Below are positions 35,935 to 46,208 of a stretch of DNA of 64,000 bases, piece by piece; position 1 is the first letter of the stretch, and every line of letters begins with the position of its first letter. The DNA is taken from positions 496,001 through 560,000 of the forward strand of contig JAGYIL010000002.1 of assembly GCA_018402545.1 (NCBI GenBank), written 5' to 3'. The stretch comes from Saccharospirillum sp. Its GTDB lineage: Bacteria; Pseudomonadota; Gammaproteobacteria; Pseudomonadales; Natronospirillaceae. A model generated the notes under the pieces. That model was not told the DNA's origin. It worked only from the letters and a program-made list of their open reading frames with translations, and did no database searches. The position numbers and the translations under genes were made by a program.

Positions 35935-36219
35935 ATGATGTTTGGATGGTTAAAGAAAGCAATGGCCGGTGGGCCGGCAAGCCCGCGGGAAGTGAAGGGT
36001 GAAACGATTGAGTACAAAGGGTACCAGGTGACACCAACGCCGATTCCCGAAGGCGGTCAGTACCGGGTTAGCGGCATCATTGTTAAGCCGGGCGAGCCGG
36101 AACAGCGCCATACCTTTATTCGGTCTGACCTGGTCGCCGGTGAAGATGAAGCCTGTAATTTTACGCTGGTGAAGGCGCGATTGATGATTGACCAGTTGGG
36201 TGATCGGATCTTTGATTAA
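35935..36219 (+). CDS. HlyU family protein
   Basis: 94 residues matching the Pfam HlyU family. IEYKGYQVTPTPIPEGGQYR is followed by VSGIIVKPG, HTFIRSDLVAGEDEA and a conserved C-terminal KARLMIDQLGDRIF. Despite the name, this family is distinct from the winged-helix HlyU of Vibrio and has no DNA-binding motif I can see. Two ATG codons in tandem (35935, 35938) follow AAGGA. It converges with hslO; the hairpin at 36226-36253 separates them. Confidence 0.85.
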   Translation: MMFGWLKKAMAGGPASPREVKGETIEYKGYQVTPTPIPEGGQYRVSGIIVKPGEPEQRHTFIRSDLVAGEDEACNFTLVKARLMIDQLGDRIFD

Positions 36220-36225
36220 AGATCG

Positions 36226-36253
36226 TCAGCCCCGGCGCAGTGACCGGGGCTGA
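36226..36253. terminator. Bidirectional terminator-like hairpin between hlyU-like gene and hslO
   Basis: TCAGCCCCGG and CCGGGGCTGA form a perfect 10-bp stem around an eight-base loop, between the two convergent stop codons. Confidence 0.65.
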
Positions 36254-36257
36254 ATAC

Positions 36258-37130
36258 TCAGTTCAACTGTTGCTTGTATGACTCGAACAGTTCGGTAACG
36301 TCGTCGGGCCCGAACTGGTAGTGCTGGTGGCAGAACTGGCAGTCGCTGCGTATCTCCCCCTGCTCGGCTACAACGGCCTGGGCTTCCTCTTCACCCAGCA
36401 TCAGAATCGCATTGGCGCAGCGTTCGCGGGTACAGGTGCATTCAAACTCCAGAGGGCGGGCCTCGTAGACACGAACTTCTTCTTCGTGGAACAGACGCTG
36501 CAGCACCGTGGTGTTGTCGAGCGACAGCATCTCGTCGGCCGTTAACGTTTCCGCCAGATGAACCACCCGGTTCCAGGCGTCGTCGTCCACTTCCAGGCTG
36601 CCTTCGCTGGCCGAATGAGGCATCGCTTGCAGCAGCAGGCCGGTCGCGATCTGCTGGTCGGCGAACAGCCATACCCGGGTGCGAATCTGCTCGGACTGGC
36701 GAAAGTAATCTTCCAGCGCGTGGCTCAGGCTGTGGTCGCCGTCGTTGATCGACACGATGCCCTGGTAGCGCTTGCCGTTTTTCGGCTCAATGGTGATCGC
36801 CAACTGCCCGTTACCGAGCAGTGCCTGGTCGGCGATGAAATCATCGTTGTACTGGGCAATGGCACGCAGAGCCCTGTTATCCCGGCATTCGGCCATCAGC
36901 ATACGCACCTGGCCAGCGCCCCGAACCTGCAGGCTCAGAGTGCCATCGAATTTCAGGGTGTCGCTCAGTAACGCCACCGCCGCCATGAACTCCCCCAGCA
37001 ACAGGCGCACCGGCTCGGGGTAATTGTGCTTGGCCAGAACTTCCTGATAACTGCGCTGTAACCCGGTAATTTCACCGCGAATGTGTGTATGGTCGAACAA
37101 AAAGCGTTGGGTCTGATCGGGGTTGCTCAT
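36258..37130 (-). CDS. hslO: Redox-regulated holdase chaperone Hsp33
   Basis: 290 residues, the usual Hsp33 length. The N-terminal core (RFLFDHTHIRGEITGLQRSY and LLGEFMAAVALLSDTLKFDG) is followed by the zinc-binding redox switch: ECTCTRERCA supplies the CxC pair and DCQFCHQHYQF the CxxC pair. Oxidation releases zinc and activates holdase function in the cytoplasm. It follows hslR on the same strand by 39 bp, the conserved heat-shock pair. Confidence 0.96.
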   Translation of the reverse strand: MSNPDQTQRFLFDHTHIRGEITGLQRSYQEVLAKHNYPEPVRLLLGEFMAAVALLSDTLKFDGTLSLQVRGAGQVRMLMAECRDNRALRAIAQYNDDFIADQALLGNGQLAITIEPKNGKRYQGIVSINDGDHSLSHALEDYFRQSEQIRTRVWLFADQQIATGLLLQAMPHSASEGSLEVDDDAWNRVVHLAETLTADEMLSLDNTTVLQRLFHEEEVRVYEARPLEFECTCTRERCANAILMLGEEEAQAVVAEQGEIRSDCQFCHQHYQFGPDDVTELFESYKQQLN

Positions 37131-37169
37131 GCAGGCCTCGTCATGGGCCAGGGCGGTGTAACTATTGCC

Positions 37170-37562
37170 CTAGGCGTTAAAGGAATCTTTCATTTTACGG
37201 ATATCGCGCCGGTCTTTCTTGCTCGGCTTGTGATCAGGCGCGGCCTGGCCCGCATTCTGGGCTTTACGCTGCGCCGCCATGGCCAGCCGTTTCTCGACTG
37301 ACTCTTCCGTCTCGCGATACAGCAACTGCGCTTCCGGCGCGCCACGGCGCTTGTCACTGAGCGCCAGCACTTCAACGGTTTTTTCGTCGAAGCCCAGCCG
37401 CATGCGCAGCATGGCACCCACTTCAACATTGCGACTCGGCTTGGCACGGGCGCCATCGTAATGCACCTTGCCGCCTTCAATGGCGTCTTTCGCCAGGCCG
37501 CGCGTTTTGAAGAAGCGCGCAGCCCAGAGCCATTTGTCGAGACGTACGGGAGTATCGGTCAT
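37170..37562 (-). CDS. hslR: Ribosome-associated heat shock protein Hsp15
   Basis: 130 residues from the ATG at 37562, behind GAGAGAGG. A longer in-frame start at 37613 would add 17 residues without family support. The S4 RNA-binding domain reads VRLDKWLWAARFFKTRGLAK and GKVHYDG, and the tail is basic (KPSKKDRRDIRKMKDSF). Hsp15 binds 50S subunits that carry nascent chains after heat shock. It is transcribed with hslO. Repeat copy J lies just upstream, between it and cysQ. Confidence 0.93.
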   Translation of the reverse strand: MTDTPVRLDKWLWAARFFKTRGLAKDAIEGGKVHYDGARAKPSRNVEVGAMLRMRLGFDEKTVEVLALSDKRRGAPEAQLLYRETEESVEKRLAMAAQRKAQNAGQAAPDHKPSKKDRRDIRKMKDSFNA

Positions 37563-37620
37563 AACCTCTCTCAATAGATCTTTAAGGTCAGTGGTCGCTT
37601 TAAAGTAAGCCACATATCGA

Positions 37621-37733
37621 GTGCGGGGCTGTGGGTTAGCCTGTCCAGGGTAGTCCGCAACATGGATGTTGCGGTCTAGGCCCCATGGACGGGTCTACGC
37701 CGACCCTGGACAGGCTAACCCACTGCCGTGCAC
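37621..37733 (+). repeat. Dispersed multi-arm palindrome, copy J
   Basis: Arms at 37621-37651 and 37703-37733 share the inverted stem GTGGGTTAGCCTGTCCAGGGT. The core is canonical, with a perfect CCGCAACAT/ATGTTGCGG hairpin and CCCCATGGACGGG. It lies between the divergent hslR and cysQ starts, where it could affect both promoters. Confidence 0.92.
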
Positions 37734-37879
37734 GAACGCCTGGCACCAAACATAACCGGGCAGCCGTTAATAAGGGTTGGGTCCCCGAGTTACAAGGGGG
37801 CCTTCAGGTTCATGGTAGACTGGGCGGTGTTGAATTCAAAACCGTTATCGCGATGAGGACATTCTATGAGAGGTGGTTC

Positions 37880-38695
37880 ATGACCCCCCGGCCCGAGCTG
37901 TCTAACGCGCAGATCGCCGCCCTGTTTGAACTGATGAAGCAGGCCGGGGACGACATTCTTGCTGTGTATCACGACCAGTCGCGCTGGGAGACGGATCACA
38001 AAGCCGATGATTCCCCGGTGACGGCGGCAGATCTTGCCGCATCGCGCCGGCTGGTGGCTGGGCTGCCAGCCATTCTTGACTGCCCGGTGCTGTCCGAAGA
38101 AGCGCTCGTTCCTTATACGGAACGGCAGGGCTGGCAGACTTACTGGCTGGTTGACCCTCTGGACGGTACACGGGAGTTTCTGCACAAAAGCGACGAATTC
38201 GTGATCAATGTCGCCCTGATGCACGATGATCAACCCATCTTTGGAATGGTATTTCAGCCCGTTGGCGGCACTGGCTGGTGGGGCGGTGTGGATGTTCCAG
38301 CACAGCAGGGGTTTCCGGGAGTGGCTGAAATCATCAGTGCGGCGGCGGCAACCGCGCCGGTTCGGGTGCTGGGCAGTCGGCGTTCCGCCTGGCAGGGCGC
38401 CTGGCGCGATCGGCTTGAAACCGCCGGTTATGATGTTGAAACCCGCTCGGTCGGCAGCGCGCTCAAATTCATGATGCTGGCCAATGGCAATGCCCATTGC
38501 TACCCCCGGCTGGGGCCAACCAGCGAATGGGATACCGCCGCGCCCCAGGCCATTCTTACCGCAGCCGGAGGGCGACTGGTGCAATGGAACGGCGAGCCGC
38601 TGCGTTACGGCAAAGCCTCTACACTCAATCCCGAATTTGTCGCCGTATCCGATCCGGTCTTACTGACTATCCTCTGTTACCAGGGGAGCCCTTAG
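37880..38695 (+). CDS. cysQ: 3'(2'),5'-bisphosphate nucleotidase CysQ
   Basis: 271 residues from the ATG at 37880 with AGAGGT upstream. It belongs to the lithium-sensitive inositol monophosphatase fold and removes the 3' phosphate of PAP/PAPS in sulfur assimilation. Metal-site motifs: SPVTAADLAASRRL, VLSEEAL, WLVDPLDGTREFL and TSEWDTAAPQAIL. The last 36 bp overlap the convergent imelysin gene. Confidence 0.92.
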   Translation: MTPRPELSNAQIAALFELMKQAGDDILAVYHDQSRWETDHKADDSPVTAADLAASRRLVAGLPAILDCPVLSEEALVPYTERQGWQTYWLVDPLDGTREFLHKSDEFVINVALMHDDQPIFGMVFQPVGGTGWWGGVDVPAQQGFPGVAEIISAAAATAPVRVLGSRRSAWQGAWRDRLETAGYDVETRSVGSALKFMMLANGNAHCYPRLGPTSEWDTAAPQAILTAAGGRLVQWNGEPLRYGKASTLNPEFVAVSDPVLLTILCYQGSP

Positions 38696-39811
38696 CTGAC
38701 TGATCTGATCGGCCAGCCCGGTAACCGCAGTCACCGCCTGTTGCCAGGCTGCTGCGTCCGGGTTACCGGCCGGTGCGTTTTCCGGCAGGGCATTCAGGGC
38801 GTCAACTGCCGTCGTCAGCTGGTCGCCCAGTGTTTCAGCAGTGACGGGCCCGCCGAGGCGTTCCAGCCAGGATGCCAGCGCGCTTATGCCCTCGTCCGGG
38901 CTTTCCAGCAGGGCTTCGAGCCCCGCCAGGCGTGCCAGCAGGTGGCGCTGGCCCTGGCCCGCCACCACGCTGGGGTGATGCCAGTCCGGCTCTTGCGGTG
39001 CGTCGTCGGCAAAGGCCAGCTCAAGCAGGTCTTGGCGGATCTGCTGGTCCAGACTGGTCAGCACAATGCGTTGCTGGGCCGGCTCCGGTAGGGCGGTGAA
39101 GCCGGTTTGATCGGACCAGCGCTGACGTGCCTGCTCCAGTTGCTGCAGCAGATGCTCGGTCGCCAGTGACAGATACTGGTGCCGGCGCGTGATGGTGAGG
39201 TCGCCACCTTCACCGGAGGTCAGCCAATAGGTATCCAGGTCTGCTTGCCAGAGCAGAGTTTCGACCACCGGGAACCCCAGGGCCGGTGACTCCAGGTCCA
39301 TCAACTGATGCTGTTCCAGCAGGTTATTCAGCGTTAAATCCATGCCGGTTTCATGCACGAGGCCGCTGTACGGATAGTCTGGCAGGGCATCGACGTAACC
39401 GGGCAGAAAGGGGCGCACATTAATCAGCCGGCGCGAGCGATCCAGCGCCTCCTGGGCCGCCGGATTAAACGCCACCCGGTGAAACAGCGAGAAGGCTTGC
39501 CAGCCTTCGTAACAGGCGTGCCAGGCAGATTGGGCATCACTTTGCAGGTCGGTCCCCGGGTTATCCAGAAACGCCTGAACGGCTGATCCCAGTGGCTGGC
39601 AGGCCGCCTGCATGACTTCACCGGCGGTGTCGGCCCGGGCCTGAAATGCCCGGGCCAGGCCGGCGAACGGAACAACGGGTTCGGGCTCGGCTTGCTCGGG
39701 CCGGGCGGCCGGGGTTTCGGCCTCGGTTGCCGGTTCGTTCGACGAAGAACAGCCCAGTAACACCAGTGAGAGCAGGGCAAGCAGTACGTGGGCAGGTGTC
39801 ACGTGGCGCAT
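38660..39811 (-). CDS. Imelysin (peptidase M75-like) family lipoprotein
   Basis: 383 residues with a lipobox signal (VLLALLSLVLLGC) and a Pro/Glu-rich spacer. The helical imelysin domain follows (AWHACYEGWQAFSLFHR). The position of the GxHxxE motif reads GFPVVETLLW, with proline instead of histidine, as in the second imelysin subgroup. These are outer-surface or periplasmic iron-regulated proteins and are not proven peptidases. It starts 3 bp after the HAD-IB gene and overlaps cysQ at its end. Confidence 0.85.
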   Translation of the reverse strand: MRHVTPAHVLLALLSLVLLGCSSSNEPATEAETPAARPEQAEPEPVVPFAGLARAFQARADTAGEVMQAACQPLGSAVQAFLDNPGTDLQSDAQSAWHACYEGWQAFSLFHRVAFNPAAQEALDRSRRLINVRPFLPGYVDALPDYPYSGLVHETGMDLTLNNLLEQHQLMDLESPALGFPVVETLLWQADLDTYWLTSGEGGDLTITRRHQYLSLATEHLLQQLEQARQRWSDQTGFTALPEPAQQRIVLTSLDQQIRQDLLELAFADDAPQEPDWHHPSVVAGQGQRHLLARLAGLEALLESPDEGISALASWLERLGGPVTAETLGDQLTTAVDALNALPENAPAGNPDAAAWQQAVTAVTGLADQISQLRAPLVTEDSQ

Positions 39812-39814
39812 GGG

Positions 39815-40471
39815 TTAGTCCCTCAGGCTGATGATGGGCCAGTTCTGGCGCTGGGCCTCGGCCGCCAGGGTGGCATCCGGGTCAACGGCGACCGGGTTGT
39901 CGACCAGGCGGAGTAACGGCAGGTCGTTCAGTGAATCGCTGTAAAACCAGGCGCCGTCGAGTGACTCGCCGTGTTCCTCAAGCCAGGCTTGCAGGCGCAC
40001 CACCTTGCCTTCCTGATAGCTGGGAATGCCCGTTGGCAGGCCGGTATAGGTGCCGTTTTGCAGTTCAGCTTCGCAGGCGATCAGGTGCGATATGCCCAGG
40101 TGTTCGGCGATCGGCCCGGTCACAAAGCGGTTGGTCGCGGTGATGATCATCAGCGTATCGCCCCGGTCGCGGTGGTGCTGCAACAACGCCTGGGTGCCCG
40201 GAGCGATCATTGGTTCTATTATCGTCTCCATAAAAAGACGGTGCAGGCTGGCCAGTTCGTCTAGCGGCTTGTTGGCCAAAAACGACAGCGAAAAGCGCAA
40301 ATAGCGGTCTATATCGAGCTCACCGGCCTGGTATTGCTGGTAAAAGGCTTCATTGGCGGCCTTTACCACGGTGGCGTCGACCAGGCCCTGATCGATCAGG
40401 AACTGGCCCCAGGCGTGATCTGAGTCCCCGGCCAGCAGGGTGTTGTCCAGGTCAAAAATGGCGAGGGTCAA
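39815..40471 (-). CDS. HAD-IB family phosphatase
   Basis: 218 residues from a TTG start at 40471, supported by AAGGAG six bases upstream and by the family N-terminus ([18 protein letters not shown]). Motif I is DLDNT, motif II IITATN, motif III the lysine in [10 protein letters not shown], and motif [13 protein letters not shown]. Homologues are annotated as SerB-like or phosphoethanolamine-type phosphatases, and the substrate is open. The order HAD-IB, rppH, ptsP is conserved with Pseudomonas PA0335-PA0337. Confidence 0.88.
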   Translation of the reverse strand: MTLAIFDLDNTLLAGDSDHAWGQFLIDQGLVDATVVKAANEAFYQQYQAGELDIDRYLRFSLSFLANKPLDELASLHRLFMETIIEPMIAPGTQALLQHHRDRGDTLMIITATNRFVTGPIAEHLGISHLIACEAELQNGTYTGLPTGIPSYQEGKVVRLQAWLEEHGESLDGAWFYSDSLNDLPLLRLVDNPVAVDPDATLAAEAQRQNWPIISLRD

Positions 40472-40823
40472 GGCGGGCTCCTTAGTGGCCAAACGGCTCG
40501 CATGGCAGGGTAGACTCGAAGGTCGCCAGGCAGAGGCTTTTATTGGCCGCCAAGAATACGGGCATGGCCGGTCAGGTACAAGCGACAGGCTGCACGGCAG
40601 GCCTGACAGCCCCGATTGCTGCCCTGAATGTGACCTGTTTGGTGTTTTCGGGCCGATGTGGAACAATGCAGTCAGAACAGACGGACTCTGCACCCTGCTC
40701 TCCACCGGTCTTTTGGGGAGAGGGTCGAGCGTCGTGCACGCCGGCAGGCCAGGCTGCGGCGGTCACCAACATTCATTGATTCGTGCCCGGCACGGATCCG
40801 GTCACAGGGGGATGCTGGCGATC
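40472..40823. other. Intergenic region between divergent HAD-IB and rppH genes
   Basis: About 350 bp with no supported gene and no copy of the dispersed repeat. It must hold the promoters of the HAD-IB/imelysin and rppH/ptsP operons. No clear operator was recognised. Confidence 0.5.
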
Positions 40824-41315
40824 ATGATCGATTCCGATGGCTATCGCCCCAACGTGGGCATTATTCTCACCAACCCGCGCGGACAGGTGCTCTGGGCCCG
40901 GCGCATAGGCCAGGATGCCTGGCAATTCCCGCAGGGCGGCATTCGTGCCCATGAAACCCCAACCGACGCCCTTTACCGCGAATTGCAGGAAGAAGTAGGC
41001 CTGCAGCCCGAGAGCGTCGAGATCCTCGCCTGCACCCGTGGCTGGCTGCGTTACCGGCTACCCAAGCGGATGATCCGCTACAACGCCTTGCCGATCTGCA
41101 TCGGTCAGAAGCAGAAATGGTTTCTGCTGCGCATGACCGGGCAGGATCACAACATCATCCTCAACGACTGCGACGACCCCGAATTCGATGGCTGGGAATG
41201 GGTATCTTACTGGTATCCGCTGGCCCGGGTGGTCTCGTTCAAACGGGAAGTTTATCGCCAGGCCCTCGCGGAACTGGCGCCCAGGGTGCACAAGGAGCTG
41301 AGACGACGTGGTTGA
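40824..41315 (+). CDS. rppH: RNA pyrophosphohydrolase RppH
   Basis: 163 residues from the ATG at 40824, matching the E. coli start ([13 protein letters not shown]). An earlier ATG at 40812 is possible. The Nudix box [17 protein letters not shown] with EEVGL follows WQFPQGG. RppH removes pyrophosphate from 5' triphosphorylated mRNA and so triggers decay. It overlaps ptsP by 8 bp, the same operon as in E. coli. Confidence 0.96.
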   Translation: MIDSDGYRPNVGIILTNPRGQVLWARRIGQDAWQFPQGGIRAHETPTDALYRELQEEVGLQPESVEILACTRGWLRYRLPKRMIRYNALPICIGQKQKWFLLRMTGQDHNIILNDCDDPEFDGWEWVSYWYPLARVVSFKREVYRQALAELAPRVHKELRRRG

Positions 41316-43587
41316 TATGTTGCATTTACTCCGCCAGGTGGTGGAGGAAGTAAACAGTACCCGGGACTTGCAAGCCTCGCTGCGCACGGTGGTTGGCCGC
41401 ATTCGTGAGGGCATGAACGTCCAGGTCTGCTCCGTCTTCCTGTGGGATGCCCACGTTAACCGCTACGTGCTGATGGCCACCGATGGCCTGAGTGCCGATG
41501 CCATCGGCAAGGTGACGCTGACCCAAAACGAGGGCCTGATTGCTCTGGTCGGTAAGCGTGAAGAGCCACTCAACCTCAGCGACGCCACCCGACACCCCAA
41601 CTATCACCATGTGCCCGGCCTGGGCGAGGAGCCGTTCAAGAGCTTGCTGGCTGTGCCCATTATCCACCATCGCAAGGTACTGGGGGTGATGACCATTCAG
41701 CGCTCCGAACCGGGCCGGTTCGGGGATTCCGAAGAAGCCTTCATGGTGACGCTGTCGGCCCAGCTGGCCGGGGTAATCGCCCATGCCGAAGCCACCGGGG
41801 CGCTGTCGGGTCTGAACCTTATGGGCGGCGAACAGCTCGATGTTCGCTTTGCCGGTGTGGCCGGATCGCAAGGCGTTGCCATCGGCAAGGCCCATGTGCT
41901 GGTGCCGCCCTCTGATCTTAACTCGGTGCGTTACCGGCCAGCGCGCGACATTGCTGCTGAACTGGCGCTGTTTGAAACCGCACTGACCAAGGTCCGGTCT
42001 GAGCTTACGGCGACCCGGGAGCGGTTGCGCAGCGAGTTGCGTCCCGAAGAGCTGGCGCTGTTCAACGTCTACGTCGGTATTCTGGAAGACCGGGCCCTGG
42101 GCGATGCAGTGGTGGAGCTGATCAACAAGGGCGAGTGGGCACAGAGTGCCCTGGCCACGGTGATGCGCCGTTACATCGACCACTTTGAAAGCATCGAAGA
42201 CGATTATTTGCGCGAGCGCGCCGCCGACATGCGCGACCTGGGGCGCCGGGTATTGTCGCACTTGCAGGCCTCGGTGCCCGACGTTGCCATTCCCGACCAC
42301 GCCATTCTGGTTGGCGAGGAAATATCGCCCACGGTCTTTGGTGACCTTGCCGCCGGGCGTATCGCAGCCATTGTCTGCACCACCGGCTCGGCCAACTCGC
42401 ACGTAGCCATTCTGGCCCGGGCCCTGGCCATTCCGACCATCATGGGCGTTCAGGAATTGCCCTGGCAGGGCCTGCAGGGTGAAGAGCTGGTGGTCGATGG
42501 CTACCGCGGCCATGTGTATTACCGGCTGTCGGCCGAAAAGCGCCAGTATTTCGAATCCATCTGCAAGGAAGAGGCGGAACGCGAAGCGGATCTTGAAAGC
42601 CTGACCGATGTGGCCAGCGAAACCAGCGATGGCGTTGCCATCAGTCTGATGGTCAATACCGGTTTGCAAACCGATGTGGTGCGCTCGCAGAACAAGGGCG
42701 CCGACGGGGTTGGCCTGTTTCGAACCGAAGTGCCGTTCATGATGCGCGACCGCTTTCCGTCGGAAGACGAACAAGCCAAGATCTACCGCGGTCAACTGGA
42801 AGCCTTTGCCCCCTTGCCAGTCACCATGCGGATGCTCGATGTGGGCGGTGACAAAAGCCTCGATTACTTTCCGATCGTCGAAGATAACCCCTTTCTGGGC
42901 TGGCGCGGCATTCGGGTCATGCTCGATCACCCGGAGCTTTTTATGGTGCAGATTCGCGCCATGCTGCGCGCCAGCCTGAATCTGAATAACCTGAAAGTCA
43001 TGCTGCCCATGGTCACCAGCGTCAGCGAGGTGGAAGAGGCCCTGGCGATCATTCACCGGGCGGTGCTGGAGCTGAACGAGGAAGGTGTGGCGGTCACCCT
43101 GCCGGAAGTGGGGGTGATGGTTGAAGTGCCCTCGGCGGTTTATCTGGTTAAGGAATTTGCCACCCAGATCGATTTTATTTCAGTTGGGTCCAACGACCTG
43201 ACGCAGTATTTGCTGGCGGTCGATCGCAACAACCCGCGCGTTGCCAACATCTACGACTCACTGCATCCGGCGGTGCTCAAAGCCCTGAAAATGGTGGTCG
43301 ATGCCGCCAATGAAGGTGGTATTCCGGTCAGCCTGTGCGGTGAGTTGGCCGGCGACCCGCTCGGCGCCGTGACGCTGGTGGGGCTGGGTTACCGTAATCT
43401 GTCGATGAGCAGCTCTAACCTGTTGCGCGTTAAGTCGGTGTTGCGCCAGATCGACAGCGACTGGGCCCACACCATTGCCTCGGGCCTGCTGCATCTTGAC
43501 GACCCCAAAGTGGTGCGCTCCACTCTGCGACTGGCGCTGCGCAAAGCCGGCATCCCGCTCACCGACATTGGCATCCTGCCTTCCTGA
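41308..43587 (+). CDS. ptsP: PEP-protein phosphotransferase PtsP (Enzyme I-Ntr)
   Basis: 759 residues from a GTG at 41308 with AAGGAG upstream; an ATG at 41317 is an alternative. An N-terminal GAF domain (about 10-160) precedes the Enzyme I domains. The phospho-accepting histidine is about H365 in [15 protein letters not shown], and the PEP-binding domain has [33 protein letters not shown] and [10 protein letters not shown]. It starts the nitrogen PTS cascade by phosphorylating NPr. Confidence 0.96.
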   Translation: MVDMLHLLRQVVEEVNSTRDLQASLRTVVGRIREGMNVQVCSVFLWDAHVNRYVLMATDGLSADAIGKVTLTQNEGLIALVGKREEPLNLSDATRHPNYHHVPGLGEEPFKSLLAVPIIHHRKVLGVMTIQRSEPGRFGDSEEAFMVTLSAQLAGVIAHAEATGALSGLNLMGGEQLDVRFAGVAGSQGVAIGKAHVLVPPSDLNSVRYRPARDIAAELALFETALTKVRSELTATRERLRSELRPEELALFNVYVGILEDRALGDAVVELINKGEWAQSALATVMRRYIDHFESIEDDYLRERAADMRDLGRRVLSHLQASVPDVAIPDHAILVGEEISPTVFGDLAAGRIAAIVCTTGSANSHVAILARALAIPTIMGVQELPWQGLQGEELVVDGYRGHVYYRLSAEKRQYFESICKEEAEREADLESLTDVASETSDGVAISLMVNTGLQTDVVRSQNKGADGVGLFRTEVPFMMRDRFPSEDEQAKIYRGQLEAFAPLPVTMRMLDVGGDKSLDYFPIVEDNPFLGWRGIRVMLDHPELFMVQIRAMLRASLNLNNLKVMLPMVTSVSEVEEALAIIHRAVLELNEEGVAVTLPEVGVMVEVPSAVYLVKEFATQIDFISVGSNDLTQYLLAVDRNNPRVANIYDSLHPAVLKALKMVVDAANEGGIPVSLCGELAGDPLGAVTLVGLGYRNLSMSSSNLLRVKSVLRQIDSDWAHTIASGLLHLDDPKVVRSTLRLALRKAGIPLTDIGILPS

Positions 43588-43624
43588 GCAGGGCATTCTG
43601 CCACCCTGACCGGCTGGCTCGCGC

Positions 43625-46087
43625 TCAGTTGTTACCGAGCAGCCATTTGCTCAGAGTAAGCTCCAGGGAACGGCGGCGCAGTGGTTTGGTCAGGTAATCA
43701 TCCATGCCGGCCGCCAGTGCTTTTTCCTGTTGTTCCATCATCGCGTGGGCGCTGAGCCCAATAATCGGTATGCGCCGCACCCGCTCGTTGTCCGAATGGC
43801 GAATGGCATGGGTGGCAGCGTAGCCATCCATCACCGGCATTTCGCAGTCCATAAGCACCAGGTCGACGCCGGCTGGCAAGTGGCCACGTTCGTCGATGGC
43901 TTCTGCCCACTCATCGCCCAGTTCATTCTCCGGCACGTTGTTTTCCAGATAATCCAGGGCCTGCTGGCCGTTGCTGGTGACGGTAACCGTCAGCCCAAGC
44001 CGTTTTAGCATGCCTTCGGCAACGCGCTGATTGATGTGGTTGTCTTCAACCAGTAACACATGGGAGGGAGGAAACTCAGGAGACTGAAGGCCCAATTCCT
44101 CACTCGATAGCCCCGTCGGGCCGGGCCGCCGGTCTTCACTCAAATTCAGCAGGCTGCGCGGCAGCGACAGCGGCTTTTCCATCAGGCGCTTGAACTGGTA
44201 GCCGGTCAGGGTTTGCCAGTCGGGTGAGGCCATGCGGCTTGCAATCAGCGCGAGCAGAGCCTCGGGCTGGGCGTCGGCCAGTTTGGGGCCGAGCTTCAGC
44301 CCGGTATCGTGATCTACGGTGGCGTCCACCAGAATGACATTGAACTGTTGCTGGGCGCACAGGGCCAGCGCCTCAACGCCGCTGGAGGCGCAGTTAAGCG
44401 TCAGCGCCGTACCATCGGTGTGGTGACTGAACAGGCGCTGCAGGGTCAGGTTGCTGGTCACCAGCAGGGCATTGCCACTCAGGCCGCTGCGATCGGTCGC
44501 GGAAAAGGGCAGGGCCGGGCTCAGGTTGGTGGTGGCGGCGTCGAGGGGGATCTCGATCCAGAACGTTGAGCCTTTACCGGGTTCACTGTCGACACCAATC
44601 TCACCCTTCATGAGTTCAACCAGACGTTTGCAGATGGCCAGCCCCAGCCCGGTACCGCCGCGTTCGCGGTGAGTGCTTTTGTGCGCCTGGAAGAACGCAT
44701 CGAACAAGACGGCCAGCTTGTCCGGTTCAATGCCAAGCCCGGTATCGCTCACCGCGAGACCCAGACGCCGACGGTCCGCATGCCACTGAAGATGAACGAC
44801 GATCTCACCATCATCGGTAAACTTGAACGCATTACCGAGCAGGTTCAGCAGCAATTGTTGCATGCGAATGGGGTCGCCAACCATGGTCTCCGGTGTGCCC
44901 CGGTCGATATCGGCCACCAGCAATAACCCTTTCTCTTCAGAGGGTTTTATAAACAGGGCCAGGGTTTCTTCGACCAGCTCTGGCAGGTTGAAACGAATGG
45001 ATTCCAGCTCCAGCCGCCCGGCTTCAATTTTCGACAGGTCCAGAATGTCGTTGATGATGGTGGTCAGGGTGTGGCCGGAATTGAGAATGGTGGTGAGGTA
45101 GTCGCGCTGGCGCTGATCCAGCCGGGTATCCTGCAGCAGCTCGGCCATGCCGATGATGCCGTTCATTGGGGTGCGAATTTCGTGACTCATGTTGGCCAGA
45201 AACTGGTTCTTGTGGTCGGTGCTGATTTGCAACGCTTCCAGGGTTTCTTCCAGTTCATGCGTGCGCGCCTGAATCTTCTGTTCCAGGTTGCTCTGGTGCT
45301 GGCGTATGCGCTGTGATTTTTCCGCCAGTTGCACCTGCAGCTGGTTCAGGGTGTCGCACAGCGTCGCGATCTCGTCGCGCTCACGGCCGATCCATTCGGG
45401 GATCAGGCGCGCCCGAAAGACATCGTCTTCCGGTTCGATGGTCGCCAGCACTCGCTCGACCACATTAAGACGCCGTGCCACCAGCCGGTGCACCGACCAG
45501 GCAGTGACAGCTACCACCAGCAGGCACAGCAGCACCGAGCTGGTCAGTGTAAACACGAAGTTCAGCAGGCTTTGGTTGAGGATCAGGCGCACGTTGGAAT
45601 AGACGGTTACCGTGCCGACCGGGTAGCGGCCATCACCGGTGTCGAAATCGATAGGCTCGGTGAATTGCAGGGCTTTCTGCAACAGCCGCCCCTGGCTGGC
45701 GACGTCGATACCCGGGTAGCCGGGGTCCAGATCGGTTGTGGGCTGGTAGCCCGAAGGGTCGGGCAGTTCTCCGCGAACCTGATTCAACTCCGGATCTTCA
45801 GATTCGATTAATACGCCTTCGATCAGCGGGTGAGCGATTAGTAAGTCGGCGGTGGCGCTTAACTGAACCGGGTCGAAACTCCAGAGGGCATTGGCCAGCA
45901 CATCGCGCGAGCCGAATAGGGCAAAGCCGATTTGCTGAGCGCCGGAGTCTTCTTCGAGCGAGTATTCGAGGCTAAGTTGCAGAGCGGTGGTAAGGCTGAC
46001 GAGGGCAATAAAGATACCGGCTATCCATACCAGCAAGCGGCGCGATAATGACAGCGGGTGCCGGTTAGGCAAGACAGGTGTGCTCAA
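43625..46087 (-). CDS. Hybrid sensor histidine kinase with receiver domain
   Basis: 820 residues. An N-terminal helix (about 17-38), a periplasmic sensor region (about 40-180) and a second helix (about 188-210) lead into HAMP and a coiled coil. The HisKA phospho-site is [15 protein letters not shown], and the HATPase has [13 protein letters not shown] and [17 protein letters not shown] degenerate receiver-like segment precedes a full receiver ([18 protein letters not shown], phospho-Asp in [13 protein letters not shown]). There is no Hpt domain, so phosphotransfer needs a partner elsewhere. The signal is unknown. Confidence 0.93.
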   Translation of the reverse strand: MSTPVLPNRHPLSLSRRLLVWIAGIFIALVSLTTALQLSLEYSLEEDSGAQQIGFALFGSRDVLANALWSFDPVQLSATADLLIAHPLIEGVLIESEDPELNQVRGELPDPSGYQPTTDLDPGYPGIDVASQGRLLQKALQFTEPIDFDTGDGRYPVGTVTVYSNVRLILNQSLLNFVFTLTSSVLLCLLVVAVTAWSVHRLVARRLNVVERVLATIEPEDDVFRARLIPEWIGRERDEIATLCDTLNQLQVQLAEKSQRIRQHQSNLEQKIQARTHELEETLEALQISTDHKNQFLANMSHEIRTPMNGIIGMAELLQDTRLDQRQRDYLTTILNSGHTLTTIINDILDLSKIEAGRLELESIRFNLPELVEETLALFIKPSEEKGLLLVADIDRGTPETMVGDPIRMQQLLLNLLGNAFKFTDDGEIVVHLQWHADRRRLGLAVSDTGLGIEPDKLAVLFDAFFQAHKSTHRERGGTGLGLAICKRLVELMKGEIGVDSEPGKGSTFWIEIPLDAATTNLSPALPFSATDRSGLSGNALLVTSNLTLQRLFSHHTDGTALTLNCASSGVEALALCAQQQFNVILVDATVDHDTGLKLGPKLADAQPEALLALIASRMASPDWQTLTGYQFKRLMEKPLSLPRSLLNLSEDRRPGPTGLSSEELGLQSPEFPPSHVLLVEDNHINQRVAEGMLKRLGLTVTVTSNGQQALDYLENNVPENELGDEWAEAIDERGHLPAGVDLVLMDCEMPVMDGYAATHAIRHSDNERVRRIPIIGLSAHAMMEQQEKALAAGMDDYLTKPLRRRSLELTLSKWLLGNN

Positions 46088-46208
46088 AGTCGCTCTTCCG
46101 CTAAGCTTTTAGGGCAGTGTAGCTCAGTTTCCGGAAAAACGTCACCCTTCCAGAAAGCGCCAGTGGCGCGATCTGGAACGGTGGTTAGGCAGGGTTAACG
46201 ACAGGCCT

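Noticed and set aside
38660-39811. Loss of the imelysin HxxE histidine as a sign of inactivation
   Set aside because: The GFPVVE variant occurs in a recognised imelysin subgroup to my knowledge, so it is not evidence of decay in this gene.
41326-43056. 576-codon open frame antisense to ptsP
   Set aside because: It exactly shadows a well-supported gene, shows no domain and results from high-GC codon bias. The same holds for long antisense frames over typA (46794-48047), fbpB (28377-29393), fbpA (29556-30638), uvrD (9328-10152) and ppk1 (6299-7051).
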